From positions 1-50,287 of the forward strand of contig CAKZVT010000054.1 of the NCBI GenBank assembly GCA_937922435.1: a stretch of 50,287 nt of DNA, in the 5' to 3' direction. The notes beneath the pieces were generated by a model. The model saw nothing but the letters and a program-made list of their open reading frames with translations. It searched no databases and had not been told where the DNA came from. Of this stretch, positions 35,384-43,571 are shown one piece after another (the first letter of the stretch is position 1; the number at the start of each line of letters is the position of its first letter). A program made the position numbers and the translations under genes. The DNA comes from an uncultured Prevotella sp. Its GTDB lineage: Bacteria; Bacteroidota; Bacteroidia; Bacteroidales; Bacteroidaceae.

Positions 35384-35412
35384 CAAAGATAGATTATGCG
35401 CGCCTTATACAA
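35384..35412 (-). promoter_or_regulatory. Promoter of the fimbrillin pair
   Basis: On the minus strand, TTG (35410-35412), 18 bp, then TATCTTTG (35384-35391), about 75 bp before the start codon. It matches the Bacteroidetes promoter consensus well. Confidence 0.65.
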
Positions 35413-35716
35413 TATTCTATTTGTTTCATCGGCTGCCCGATTTGTATCGCATTTGTTTCATCTGGCTACGTATTTGTAAAGGAAAAGGCGTGGAAAGGTG
35501 AGTAGGTGGGAAGGTGAGACGGTGAGAGGATGGGAAGGTGTGACGATGAGAGAATGGGAAGGTTAGACGGTGAGAACAGGCGGCGGTGAAACTGCCTGGC
35601 GCACAACACTTTGCAAAAGGCCGCAAAACGCCGTGCGAAAGGCCGTCAATTGCACGCCGAAAGGCCGCCTTTTGCACTGCAAAAGGCGGCCTTTCAGGTT
35701 CCCGCTATTTACGGCT
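35413..35716. repeat. Gene-free interval with GGTGAGA-type repeats and a palindrome array
   Basis: 35490-35578 holds diverged direct repeats of the type AAGGTGAGACGGTGAGAGGA. From about 35611 to 35698 there are four 22-bp-period palindrome units, starting CAAAAGGCCG and ending GGCGGCCTTT. The complement of the GGTGAGA repeat recurs at 37730-37763 between the next two genes. No coding frame is convincing. Confidence 0.8.
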
Positions 35717-37705
35717 TCACATCCTCACTACGTGCAACCGCCGCGCACCGGCGTACACTCCTGCCGTCTGCACGTCGATGGCGAAGACCACGGCGTACGC
35801 ACCTGCCGCCTTTGGAAGGAACGAGAGGCTGACCGTTTTAGATGTTTCGCCGGGACTGAATGTGACCTGCGGCGCAGCCGGAGTAAAGTCGGTGCCGCCG
35901 CGCATATCGCCTGCCACAGCCTTGACGGCCACTTTCACGGCCGAGGCCGACGGGCGGTCGAGCGTCAGGGTGACGGCAGCCGTGCCGCCGGAGGCCAGCG
36001 TCTGCGACGCCGTGGCAAAGCTTACGCCTATGCCGGAATAGGCCGCCGCGCCGCCTCCACTGCCCTTCCCGGCTGGTAGGTAGGCGGAGTATGCTCCGAT
36101 GTCGGCACCGCCCTCACCCGCGCCGACGGCCGCGCTGCCCGGCAAGAGGGTGAAGTCGCCCCCGGAGGGGTCGGCCAGCAAGGGGTCGGCAGAGATGTTG
36201 CCCGTGCCCGAAACGGCCTGCCCGAATGTCTCGACAGAAGCCTCCTTCGAGGCCAGCAGTATGGAGGCGGACCGCCCCTCGGTGTAAAACAAGTTGCTGT
36301 TTATCGTGTGCGGGCCGTAGTCGATGGCGTTTTGGGTGAACACAAGGTCGTATTCCGTACTTTCGGCGGCGATGTTTCCGCGCATTTCCGACGTGTGCAG
36401 GCGGTCAATGTAGAAGCCGTAGCCGCAGCCGTAGGCCACGTTGCCCACGTAGCTTGCCGCATAAGTGTCGTCAGTGCCGCCGTAGCGCGCAGTCTGGAAG
36501 GCCGCCCCCGTTACGCCGCAGGCGGTGTTTTCCATTATCAGGTTGCGCTCGCAGCGCGACTCGTTGAAGATGAACGTGCGGCTGTCACGGCATGTGTTGC
36601 GCACGGCTATGTTGCCGCTGCCTGCGCGGTCGAACCACAGGAAGGTGACAAGCCGCTCGCCGCTGTTCATCGCGAAGATGTTGCCGCCCGGCCCGGTGTC
36701 CTGGCATGTTATGGCCGAGGAGTATGTTCCGCCGTCAGACCACGAGCGGGGCTTGCCGTGGAAGTCGGCGAACGTGTTGCAGGCCACAAGGTTTCCGCCG
36801 CACCCGCTGTTGACGGCGACGCCGTCGCCGGTGATGTCCGTAAAGGTGTTATGGCACACGGCGTTGCCCGACGAACGGTAGATGAAGATGACGGACGTGG
36901 CGTCCCATGCCGACACTTCGCCGTTGCCGAGGCCGCTGAAGGTGCAGCCCGTCACCTCGTTGCCTTCTCCGCCGCTGATGTAGACGGCGGCCTTGCCGTA
37001 GCTATAGCCGTCGAAGCGCAGGCCTTGTATGCGTATGTGGCTGCACCCGGTGAGGTCGAACAGGGCACGGTTGTCGGCCGCATCTGTGGCCGGATGGCGC
37101 AGGGTGACGGCCTCGCCGTCCTTCGGGCGGAACACAATCATGGCCTCCGCCGTGCCCGACGACGCAGGCCTGATGTCGCACTCGGCGTAAACGCCGCCTG
37201 AGATGTACACCGTATCGCCCGCTGCGGCCGCCTCGGCGGCACGGGCAATGGTCTTGAAGGGCGACAGGAGGGTGCCGTCGGCGTCGTCGGAACCGTCTGC
37301 CGACACGTAGTATGCCGATTGACCGCCGGCCGCCTGGGTAACGGTCAGTACGGAAGTCTCGCCCGTCGCGGCGTTGCGCAGGGTCAGTTGTTGCGTTCTT
37401 TGGTTGCCTCCGGTGTTGGCGAGGAAGTCGAACGACACCGTGGTGTAATGCTTCCGGCCGTCATGTCCGCCGCCGGTAGACGGCTCGATGTTGGCAATGA
37501 AGCCGCCGACAGAAGCCGTGCCTACCTGCCACTCGGCATCACTCCACTCCACGGTGACCGACGCCCTGCCGCCCGAAGCCGACAGGCTGAGCGCGTCTTC
37601 CATAAAGACGGCATAGCCGCCTGCGCCCTTTCCCTCGTCATCAGAGCATCCCACAAGCAGCAGGCACACGGCGGCAAGCATTATAAAATATACTTTTTTC
37701 ATCAT
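35717..37705 (-). CDS. Beta-helix lipoprotein with BACON-like and Calx-beta-like domains
   Basis: A 662-residue protein with a lipoprotein signal ending at Cys20 (LLVGC, then SDDEG). Three parts are visible: an N-terminal BACON-like beta-sandwich (about 30-125, with ASVTVEW and LTVTQAAGG), a right-handed parallel beta-helix (about 130-520, starting YYVSADGSDDADGTLLSPFK, with repeated N-A/T-C-x-N-T turns), and a C-terminal Calx-beta-like domain (about 545-655, with TAAVTLTLDRPSA). Beta-helix proteins beside polysaccharide loci are often lyases or glycan-binding proteins; no catalytic residues can be assigned. It lies downstream of the GH43 gene on the same strand. Confidence 0.75.
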   Translation of the reverse strand: MMKKVYFIMLAAVCLLLVGCSDDEGKGAGGYAVFMEDALSLSASGGRASVTVEWSDAEWQVGTASVGGFIANIEPSTGGGHDGRKHYTTVSFDFLANTGGNQRTQQLTLRNAATGETSVLTVTQAAGGQSAYYVSADGSDDADGTLLSPFKTIARAAEAAAAGDTVYISGGVYAECDIRPASSGTAEAMIVFRPKDGEAVTLRHPATDAADNRALFDLTGCSHIRIQGLRFDGYSYGKAAVYISGGEGNEVTGCTFSGLGNGEVSAWDATSVIFIYRSSGNAVCHNTFTDITGDGVAVNSGCGGNLVACNTFADFHGKPRSWSDGGTYSSAITCQDTGPGGNIFAMNSGERLVTFLWFDRAGSGNIAVRNTCRDSRTFIFNESRCERNLIMENTACGVTGAAFQTARYGGTDDTYAASYVGNVAYGCGYGFYIDRLHTSEMRGNIAAESTEYDLVFTQNAIDYGPHTINSNLFYTEGRSASILLASKEASVETFGQAVSGTGNISADPLLADPSGGDFTLLPGSAAVGAGEGGADIGAYSAYLPAGKGSGGGAAAYSGIGVSFATASQTLASGGTAAVTLTLDRPSASAVKVAVKAVAGDMRGGTDFTPAAPQVTFSPGETSKTVSLSFLPKAAGAYAVVFAIDVQTAGVYAGARRLHVVRM

Positions 37706-37757
37706 TTCTTATATCTTTTACCTTTTCAATTTCTCACCTTCTCACTTTTCCACCTTC

Positions 37758-39353
37758 TCACCTTACCTTGAACCAGTCAACGTCAACGTGGCCTCCTTTG
37801 GCCTTCGTGGCGTAGCTGTAGATGGCGAAGCGCGTGCCGGTGAAGAAGCGGCGGTAGTCGAAGCGCATCTTGAACGCCGGGCCGGCCTGCGTCCAGCGGT
37901 CGCCGTCGAGGCTGTAATAGAGGCGAGCCGTGTCGCGGTTAAGGCGGAAGTCGGCGTCGATGCGCAGGTATACCGTCGGCTGCGCGAGCGGCATGCGCAT
38001 GTGTTCGGTGCGGCTGACGGCGGTCACTGCCTTGTCCTTGTCGCGCAGAGTGACGCTCTCTTCGGTCATCACAAGATACTTCTGTCCGCCTTCGCAGACT
38101 ACCGAGAGCAGGGCGGCGTCACCGTTGAACGCGCTGAATCCGGCCACGTCGCCGTCCTTCATGCCGCTCACGTCGAGCTTTATTTCCGCCGAGCACTGCG
38201 GCCCTGCCATGCGCTGCGTCAGCGTGTTGGGCGCGAGGAAGATGTTGTCAACCACGCGCTGCGTGGCCAGCCGCAGCCAGCCGGGCCGCTCCGTCAGGCT
38301 CCATGCGCCGTCTATGGGGTTGTGGTTCCACTGCCAACGAATGTCAAACTCCGGCTTGTCGAAACCGTCGCTTGCCATAAGCGGCACGGCCTTTTGCCCC
38401 TCGACGGGCTTCGGCATCACGGCAGGCACGCGCCCAGAGGCGTCGCCCAGCATGGGCCAACCGTCTTTCCAAGTGCACGGTATGAGCGTGAGCACGCGGC
38501 CTACGGCGTTCCTGTCCTGGAAGATTACGCCGTACCAGCGGCCTTCCGTGTCGTCAACGATGCAGCCCTGCGCCACATACGGGAAGCCGGCGAAGTTGTC
38601 CTCGAGGATTACGCGCTTCTCGTAAGGCCCGGTGATGCTGTCCGCCCGGTAGCACACCTGTCGGCGGTTGCCGTCCTTGGGCCACGATATCATGAGCAGA
38701 TAGTACCGTCCTTGGTACTTTATGGCGCGGCTGCCTTCGAGCAGGTTGTTCTCCAACGCGTCGCGTTCAAATATTTTCATGTCGATGCCTCCTGGCTTCA
38801 CGCCGGTAAGGTCGGGCTTCAGTTCGCGCAGCCGCCCCGTGCCGTAGAACATGTAAACGCGGCCGTCGTCGTCGAAGAAGAGCGACGCGTCGTGGAAGTG
38901 AGGCAGGCGCGAGTGCAGCGTCCAGCCCTTGCGTGGGTCGCGTGTGGTGTAGACATAGCCCTGCCAAGGCTCGTCGTTGGGCGAGAAGTAGGCGTAGAAC
39001 GTGCCGTCATGGTAGCGCAGCGACGTTGCCCACTGACCGCGTCCGTAGGCCGTACCCTGGCGTAGGTCGTAGCGCGGGGTGTCGTCGAGACGGTCGTAGA
39101 TGTAGCTTACAATCTCCCAGTTGACAAGGTCTTTCGAGTGCATCACGGGCGCTCCGGGGGTGTAAAACATCGTTGTGTTGACCATGTAGTAGTCGTCACC
39201 AACGCGGATTACGTCGGGGTCGGGCGTGTCGAGCCACATCATGGGGTTGGCGAACGTGCCGTCGCCCATGTCGCCCGAGCTTTCCTGGGCGCATGTCGGT
39301 ACAAGTGAGGCCACCGTCAGCAGCAACGCGCAAACGGCTGACTGCCAGCGCAT
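37758..39353 (-). CDS. Glycoside hydrolase family 43 protein
   Basis: A 531-residue secreted enzyme with a signal peptide (MRWQSAVCALLLTVASL, cleaved near TCAQ). The five-bladed GH43 catalytic domain spans about 30-330. The expected acidic residues are in place: Asp45 in DTPDPDVIRV (base), Asp155 in HFHDASLFF and Glu206 in LEGSRAIKY (acid). A C-terminal beta-sandwich (about 340-531) completes the common GH43 two-domain form. The family contains xylosidases and arabinofuranosidases; the exact specificity is not determined. The start at 39353 is chosen because the earlier in-frame ATG (39467) would put a palindrome array in front of the signal peptide. Confidence 0.88.
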   Translation of the reverse strand: MRWQSAVCALLLTVASLVPTCAQESSGDMGDGTFANPMMWLDTPDPDVIRVGDDYYMVNTTMFYTPGAPVMHSKDLVNWEIVSYIYDRLDDTPRYDLRQGTAYGRGQWATSLRYHDGTFYAYFSPNDEPWQGYVYTTRDPRKGWTLHSRLPHFHDASLFFDDDGRVYMFYGTGRLRELKPDLTGVKPGGIDMKIFERDALENNLLEGSRAIKYQGRYYLLMISWPKDGNRRQVCYRADSITGPYEKRVILEDNFAGFPYVAQGCIVDDTEGRWYGVIFQDRNAVGRVLTLIPCTWKDGWPMLGDASGRVPAVMPKPVEGQKAVPLMASDGFDKPEFDIRWQWNHNPIDGAWSLTERPGWLRLATQRVVDNIFLAPNTLTQRMAGPQCSAEIKLDVSGMKDGDVAGFSAFNGDAALLSVVCEGGQKYLVMTEESVTLRDKDKAVTAVSRTEHMRMPLAQPTVYLRIDADFRLNRDTARLYYSLDGDRWTQAGPAFKMRFDYRRFFTGTRFAIYSYATKAKGGHVDVDWFKVR

Positions 39354-39354
39354 T

Positions 39355-39608
39355 GGCAAAAGGTGGCCTTTTAGCGTGCGAAAGACGGCCTTTTGCAGGG
39401 TGAAAGGTGGCCTTTTGCAACGTAAAAGGCCGTGTATTGCATTCAGGGTAATTGATGATGGTTTCATAGTAAGGGATTTAGGGAAGTTTATTTTAATTGA
39501 TAATTGACAATTGAGAATGGAGAATTATGATTACTCTTGTAGGTTTTTGGGGGAAATACACAGCATAAGGTAATCATAATTCTCCATTCCCAATTGTCAA
39601 TTATCAAT
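39355..39608. repeat. Palindrome array and long inverted repeat upstream of GH43
   Basis: Four 22-bp-period palindrome units (about 39356-39440) directly abut the GH43 start codon. Further upstream, TTGATAATTGACAATTGAGA (from 39497) and its complement ending at 39608 form an inverted repeat that runs up to the stop codon of the GDSL esterase gene and could terminate its transcript. No gene is seen. Confidence 0.8.
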
Positions 39609-40775
39609 TCATTTAAATGCTTTCGCGGCGCACTCGCCCATCACCTTGTAGCCGTCGGCGTTGGGATGGAGCCAGTCCGACTGCAAGTTTTCTTGCAAAG
39701 CTTCGGGGTTGTTGGGGTCGAGCGTGGCCTTGTCGAAGTCGATAACGCCGTCATAGTCCTGCGTGGTGCGTACCCACTGGTTGACGGCCTGGCGCGCCTT
39801 TTCGTGAGTCTCGCTGTAGAATGAGCTGTTTTTGAACGGCATTATTGTTCCGCCGTACACGCGCATGCCCTTCTCCTTGGCCTTCTTGGCGAAGAGGCGG
39901 TAGAACTTCTTTAGCCAACGCACGGTCTCCGCGCCGTCGTCCTTGATGCCTCCGATGTCGTTCACGCCCTCGAATATTATTAGGTCGGTCACTCCCTGTT
40001 GCGCGAGAATGTCGCGGTCGAAGCGCTCCGATGCCGGGGCCGACAGTCCGCCACGTATTACGCAGTTGCCGCCTATGCCGAGGTTGATTACGGCCACCTT
40101 GCCGCCCAGCTGCTCGGCGAGCACGTCGGTCCAGCGGTTCTGCGCGTCGGTGGTGGTGCCGCGTCCGTCGGTTATGCTGTTGCCGAGGCACGCTATGCAG
40201 CGCGTCGATGCAGGAGCTTCAACCTCCAAGGCAGCGATGCTGTACCAGTGTTCAAACGTTTCTACCGCAGTAAAGTCGGCCGTGGGCGCAACTTCGCCTG
40301 CCGCGAGATACGACGTGGTGCGCGAGCCGCGGTGTGTCGTGGCCTTCTTGGGCGTCTGTCCGTAGCTGATTGTTACCGAGAGGCGCTGCAAGGGCTTCAG
40401 TTTGTACTTCGCAACGTCGCTGTACACGGCTTTGCCCGGCTCTATTGTGACCGAACGCTTGCCGTTGAAAGTAAGCTCCTTGGCCGTCTCCGCGTCGATG
40501 GCCTTGCCCCCGTCGGTGTCGGCAATGTAAACCGACTTGATTTCGACAGGCTCAACGCTCTTCTCGTTAGACAGCTGCAGGCGCAGCTTCTCGCCGCCTA
40601 TGCTTACGTGGATAACCTGCCGCAACGTTGTGCCGGTCATTGAAGTCTTGGGCATGTCGCTCTCCGCCAGCGGAGCTTCGATGGCCGTTGCCCACGTGGC
40701 CGTCCACTTGGTCTGCGCCTGAAGGCCGGTAACGGCCAGCAGCGCGAGGGCTGATGTAAGGATAAGTTTTCGCAT
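39609..40775 (-). CDS. Secreted SGNH/GDSL-type esterase
   Basis: A 388-residue protein with a signal peptide cleaved near GLQAQ (residue 21), an N-terminal beta-sandwich (about 25-185) and an SGNH hydrolase domain. The SGNH blocks are visible: GNSITDG (Ser200), NLGIGGN, EGVNDIGG and SDWLHPNADGY (Asp367, His370). Enzymes of this kind in polysaccharide loci remove acetyl or other ester groups from glycans; whether this one acts on acetylated xylan is inferred from the neighbouring GH43. It lies about 100 bp downstream of the small secreted peptide gene. Confidence 0.88.
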   Translation of the reverse strand: MRKLILTSALALLAVTGLQAQTKWTATWATAIEAPLAESDMPKTSMTGTTLRQVIHVSIGGEKLRLQLSNEKSVEPVEIKSVYIADTDGGKAIDAETAKELTFNGKRSVTIEPGKAVYSDVAKYKLKPLQRLSVTISYGQTPKKATTHRGSRTTSYLAAGEVAPTADFTAVETFEHWYSIAALEVEAPASTRCIACLGNSITDGRGTTTDAQNRWTDVLAEQLGGKVAVINLGIGGNCVIRGGLSAPASERFDRDILAQQGVTDLIIFEGVNDIGGIKDDGAETVRWLKKFYRLFAKKAKEKGMRVYGGTIMPFKNSSFYSETHEKARQAVNQWVRTTQDYDGVIDFDKATLDPNNPEALQENLQSDWLHPNADGYKVMGECAAKAFK

Positions 40776-40879
40776 AATTTATTGTTGTTTGTTTGGTTTT
40801 CCAGTTACAAAAATACTGAAATATGGTTGAAAAGCTATATGAATGACGGTAAAACATGCGTTTTGCCGTCATTCAATGG

Positions 40880-41038
40880 TTATTTGCCTAACTGCCGTCC
40901 GGGTGCGTTTTCATACTGCACGTACTGCGGAACGTTGCTTAGATACTTCGTGTCCGCGGGCTTGGCCTGCGCCCCGGAATATGTGGTAAGGAAAACTATG
41001 GACAGAACAAGTATCCGCAAGTAAATGTTGTTCGGCAT
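40880..41038 (-). CDS. Small secreted peptide, 52 residues
   Basis: A short open frame with ATG at 41036-41038 and TAA at 40880-40882. Residues 1-25 look like a signal peptide (ILVLSIVFLTTYSGAQA core, Ala-x-Ala end), leaving a mature part of about 27 residues with several Tyr, Gln and Pro. It lies in the same direction as its polysaccharide-locus neighbours, between the glycan-binding lipoprotein and the esterase. It is not a recognised family. It could be a genuine micropeptide or the 5' remnant of a deleted secreted protein gene. It is easily missed because of its size. Confidence 0.5.
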   Translation of the reverse strand: MPNNIYLRILVLSIVFLTTYSGAQAKPADTKYLSNVPQYVQYENAPGRQLGK

Positions 41039-41140
41039 GATTGTAAAGTTAAGGTAACAGGTTGATGTATAGCCGTTTATGGTGTTTGGGTTACGTCCAT
41101 GCGGCGTGTGGCGTTGTCAGCGGTGTGCAGCCGTTTTGTA

Positions 41141-41223
41141 AAAGACGGCCTTTCGGTTTGCAAAAGGCCGTCTTTTGCGGTGCGATATGCGGCCTTTCGC
41201 AATGCAAAAGGCCACATATTGCA
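41141..41223. repeat. 22-bp-period palindrome array downstream of the glycan-binding gene
   Basis: Four units, starting TAAAAGACGGCCTTTCGG and ending GGCCACATATTGCA, with some decayed centres. It lies 30 bp past the stop codon of the preceding gene. Confidence 0.85.
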
Positions 41224-41253
41224 GACCGCCATGAAACACTATGTCTGTACACT

Positions 41254-42741
41254 TTATTCTATCGGCGTGTTGGCCGGTGTCGTGTAGGGCACGAGGCGGA
41301 TGTTGGCTATGCAGAACTGGAACGACTGCAAGTCGTGCATCGGCGGCAGGCCGTCGAGGTTGTAGTTCTCAAGGCAGAGTATGGTAACGTAGTTGCGGCC
41401 TATGAGGTCGCTGATGAACGTGCCTATGTTGGCATCCTTGCCGCTCTCCACTATGCCGAAAGCCGTAAGCGGTATGGTGAACGTGCGCCATCCGCCTTCA
41501 AACGACATAGGGCTGTCCGCGCTCCAGCCGGCCACGTTGGCAAGATAGTCGCCCGAGGTGGTGCCGCCGTTCTTGTTAAGACGCCATGACAGGTAGCCCG
41601 TGTTCCACTCGGGCACGCCGTCGCTCACCACGTACAGCTCCATCTGTATAGCCAGCGTGGTGCATGGGGTGAGACTGGTGAAGAGGCCGCCGCTGCCTTC
41701 GAGCGCATGCTGAAGGCGGTCGCCGGTGCTGAAGCGGATGTAGCCCAGCTTCTTGTCGCTGCCCGACGTGACGGGCCACGCTACCGGGGTGTCGCCGAAG
41801 AAGCTCAAAAGCGAGTCGGGGTTGATGACGTCAAGCCCTTTAAGCGAGTGCCCGTCGGGCAGCTCGTCAGCCTTCAGGGCCGATGCTCCGCTGATTACGT
41901 TGCCGCCAAGGTCGCTGATGGTGTGCTCGAAGTCGGTGCCGTTATAAGGCTTGCTGGCGCCGAACGTGTTGAAACTTTTGAAGAACACCGTGTTATAACA
42001 GAACATGTAGGCAGGCGAGTAGCAATTGACGCCGGCCGAGAGTGACTGCAGGCGTATGCTGCCCGGCGCGTAGTCGGCCTCGGGAAGGGTGAACTTCAGC
42101 TCCTTCGAGCCAGCCGTGAAGTCGGCTATTTCAAGCTCGCCCTGCTCCGTGGGCAGGTAGATGTGGTCTACGAACTGCAGGTTGCGGCCCGTAACAGTTA
42201 CCACTTCACCCGGCAAGGGCATGGTGCGGTCAACGCCGGTTACGGTAGGCTCGGGGTCGCCCGTGCGCAGCAGGGTGCATATTGAATCGGTGCGTCCGTT
42301 TCGTTCGGTAGTGAGGAGCATGTGGTTTCCACCTGTGTGTGTGGCCGTGATGACGGCTGCCCCGTCAGAAGCGGCGGCCGATTTCGGCGTAAGCGTCACG
42401 GTAGAGCCGTCAAACTGGTATGTGTATTCCATGTTGATGACGGAGTCGCGCATGCCCGTCTCGGCGTCGGTGTACCAGTGTGAGTACACAGCCTCGGCGT
42501 CGTTGACGCTCTGGAACTCCATGCGGTATTGCTCTTCAAAGTAATTCTGGTTGTTGTCGCCCTTGGAGGTGGTGGCCTCCCACACGCCGAACAGCTGGTC
42601 GGCGTCAAGCGGTTGCGCCGCAGGCACTGTTATGCCGGGGTCTCCCGGCAGCACGGGAGAGTCCAAATCCTCGCTGCAAGAGGCAAGGGCAAGCCCTGCG
42701 GCAAGCACGAGCGACAGTCTGAAAATATGTCTTGTTTTCAT
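41254..42741 (-). CDS. Surface glycan-binding lipoprotein (SusE/F position, SGBP-B-like)
   Basis: A 495-residue protein with a lipoprotein signal ending at Cys22 (LALASC, then SED). It contains a lipocalin-like segment (about 45-155, starting LFGVWEATTS), an IPT/TIG-type domain (about 162-245, with MPLPGEVVTVTGRNL) and a C-terminal domain (about 260-490) with aromatic residues typical of surface glycan-binding protein B. Such proteins capture polysaccharide at the cell surface for the SusCD transporter. The start MKTRHIF (42741) is chosen; the longer frame to 42837 translates a repeat. It follows the smaller IPT/TIG lipoprotein, separated by an inverted repeat. Confidence 0.8.
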   Translation of the reverse strand: MKTRHIFRLSLVLAAGLALASCSEDLDSPVLPGDPGITVPAAQPLDADQLFGVWEATTSKGDNNQNYFEEQYRMEFQSVNDAEAVYSHWYTDAETGMRDSVINMEYTYQFDGSTVTLTPKSAAASDGAAVITATHTGGNHMLLTTERNGRTDSICTLLRTGDPEPTVTGVDRTMPLPGEVVTVTGRNLQFVDHIYLPTEQGELEIADFTAGSKELKFTLPEADYAPGSIRLQSLSAGVNCYSPAYMFCYNTVFFKSFNTFGASKPYNGTDFEHTISDLGGNVISGASALKADELPDGHSLKGLDVINPDSLLSFFGDTPVAWPVTSGSDKKLGYIRFSTGDRLQHALEGSGGLFTSLTPCTTLAIQMELYVVSDGVPEWNTGYLSWRLNKNGGTTSGDYLANVAGWSADSPMSFEGGWRTFTIPLTAFGIVESGKDANIGTFISDLIGRNYVTILCLENYNLDGLPPMHDLQSFQFCIANIRLVPYTTPANTPIE

Positions 42742-42769
42742 TGGTTGTTTGTTTTTTTTGATGGAGAAC

Positions 42770-42859
42770 AGCCCCCTCCTCGCCTCCCCGAGGGGAGGAA
42801 TTGGTTTGCGATAGCTGGCAATCAGGCTCCTCCCCACGGGGAGGCTGGGAGGGGGCTTC
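42770..42859. repeat. Inverted repeat GCCCCCTCC...GGAGGGGGC between glycan-binding genes
   Basis: The left part AGCCCCCTCCTCGCCTCCCC (42771-42790) pairs with the right part ending GGGAGGGGGCT near 42858. Its form and position resemble the CCCACCCC family at 8469-8680 and 45538-45671. It lies in the gap between two same-strand genes of the locus. Confidence 0.75.
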
Positions 42860-42863
42860 TATC

Positions 42864-43571
42864 TTAATTCGTGAAATTGGTCACTTCAGAGTACACCTTG
42901 TCAACGTATTCCGTGCTGGTGGGGGCGTACACCTTGTTCATTACTATCTCCACCTGACCCTCGGCAAAGTTCACTCCATCGGGCACGATGACGTACACCT
43001 CGGTGTCTGAAGCAGGCTGCGCTGGGTCAAGCTCGCACTTCACCTTCTGGTCGAAAGCCAGCGGCAGGTACACCTCCGTGGCTCCGCCAAGGTTTTCGCC
43101 GGTGATGCAAAGCGAGCTGCCAGGTGTCAGCGTGGTTGCCGAGAACTTGGTAATGACGGGCTGCTCGTCCTCCGTGAACACGTAGAAGGGCTGATATACG
43201 GCCTCGCCTGCGGCGTTCTCCACCTTCAGGTAAGCCTCGCCTGTGGCGGTGGTGGTGGCTACGTCCTGCGGCAACACTATTATTATGCTGCGGTCGGTGT
43301 TGTAGATTTGGTTCTCGGCCAGGTCTATTTCATAGCCGTTTACGGTGACCTTCTCCACTCCCTTGAAGCCCGCGCCGCGCAGACTGACGGTCTGCCGTGG
43401 GTAGGCACACTGTATTTGCTCGATGGGTTGGGTGTTCATGTTGCTCCAAACGGCGTCGATGCGCGGTGCCGACAGGTCGTCGTCGTTGTCGCACGAGAGG
43501 CAGCTGAACACCGAGAAGCACACAACGAGCACGAGCAGAGACGATTTCATGAAGATTTTATTCATATTCAT
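42864..43571 (-). CDS. IPT/TIG-domain surface lipoprotein
   Basis: A 235-residue protein with a lipoprotein signal ending near Cys27 (SCLSC, then DNDDD) and two IPT/TIG-like beta-sandwiches (about 35-130, with YPRQTVSLRGAGF, and 135-225, with LTPGSSLCITGENLGG). Small IPT proteins at this position, after SusD, assist glycan binding. Three in-frame starts are possible (43571, 43565, 43550); the first two give an overlap of 14 or 8 bp with the susD stop. The overlap suggests coupled translation. No catalytic motif is seen. Confidence 0.78.
   Translation of the reverse strand: MNMNKIFMKSSLLVLVVCFSVFSCLSCDNDDDLSAPRIDAVWSNMNTQPIEQIQCAYPRQTVSLRGAGFKGVEKVTVNGYEIDLAENQIYNTDRSIIIVLPQDVATTTATGEAYLKVENAAGEAVYQPFYVFTEDEQPVITKFSATTLTPGSSLCITGENLGGATEVYLPLAFDQKVKCELDPAQPASDTEVYVIVPDGVNFAEGQVEIVMNKVYAPTSTEYVDKVYSEVTNFTN

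Noticed and set aside
35611..35698. Palindrome arrays as small CRISPR arrays.
   Set aside because: The units abut with only 5-bp spacers that are not unique, and are themselves variable; there are no spacer-length gaps.
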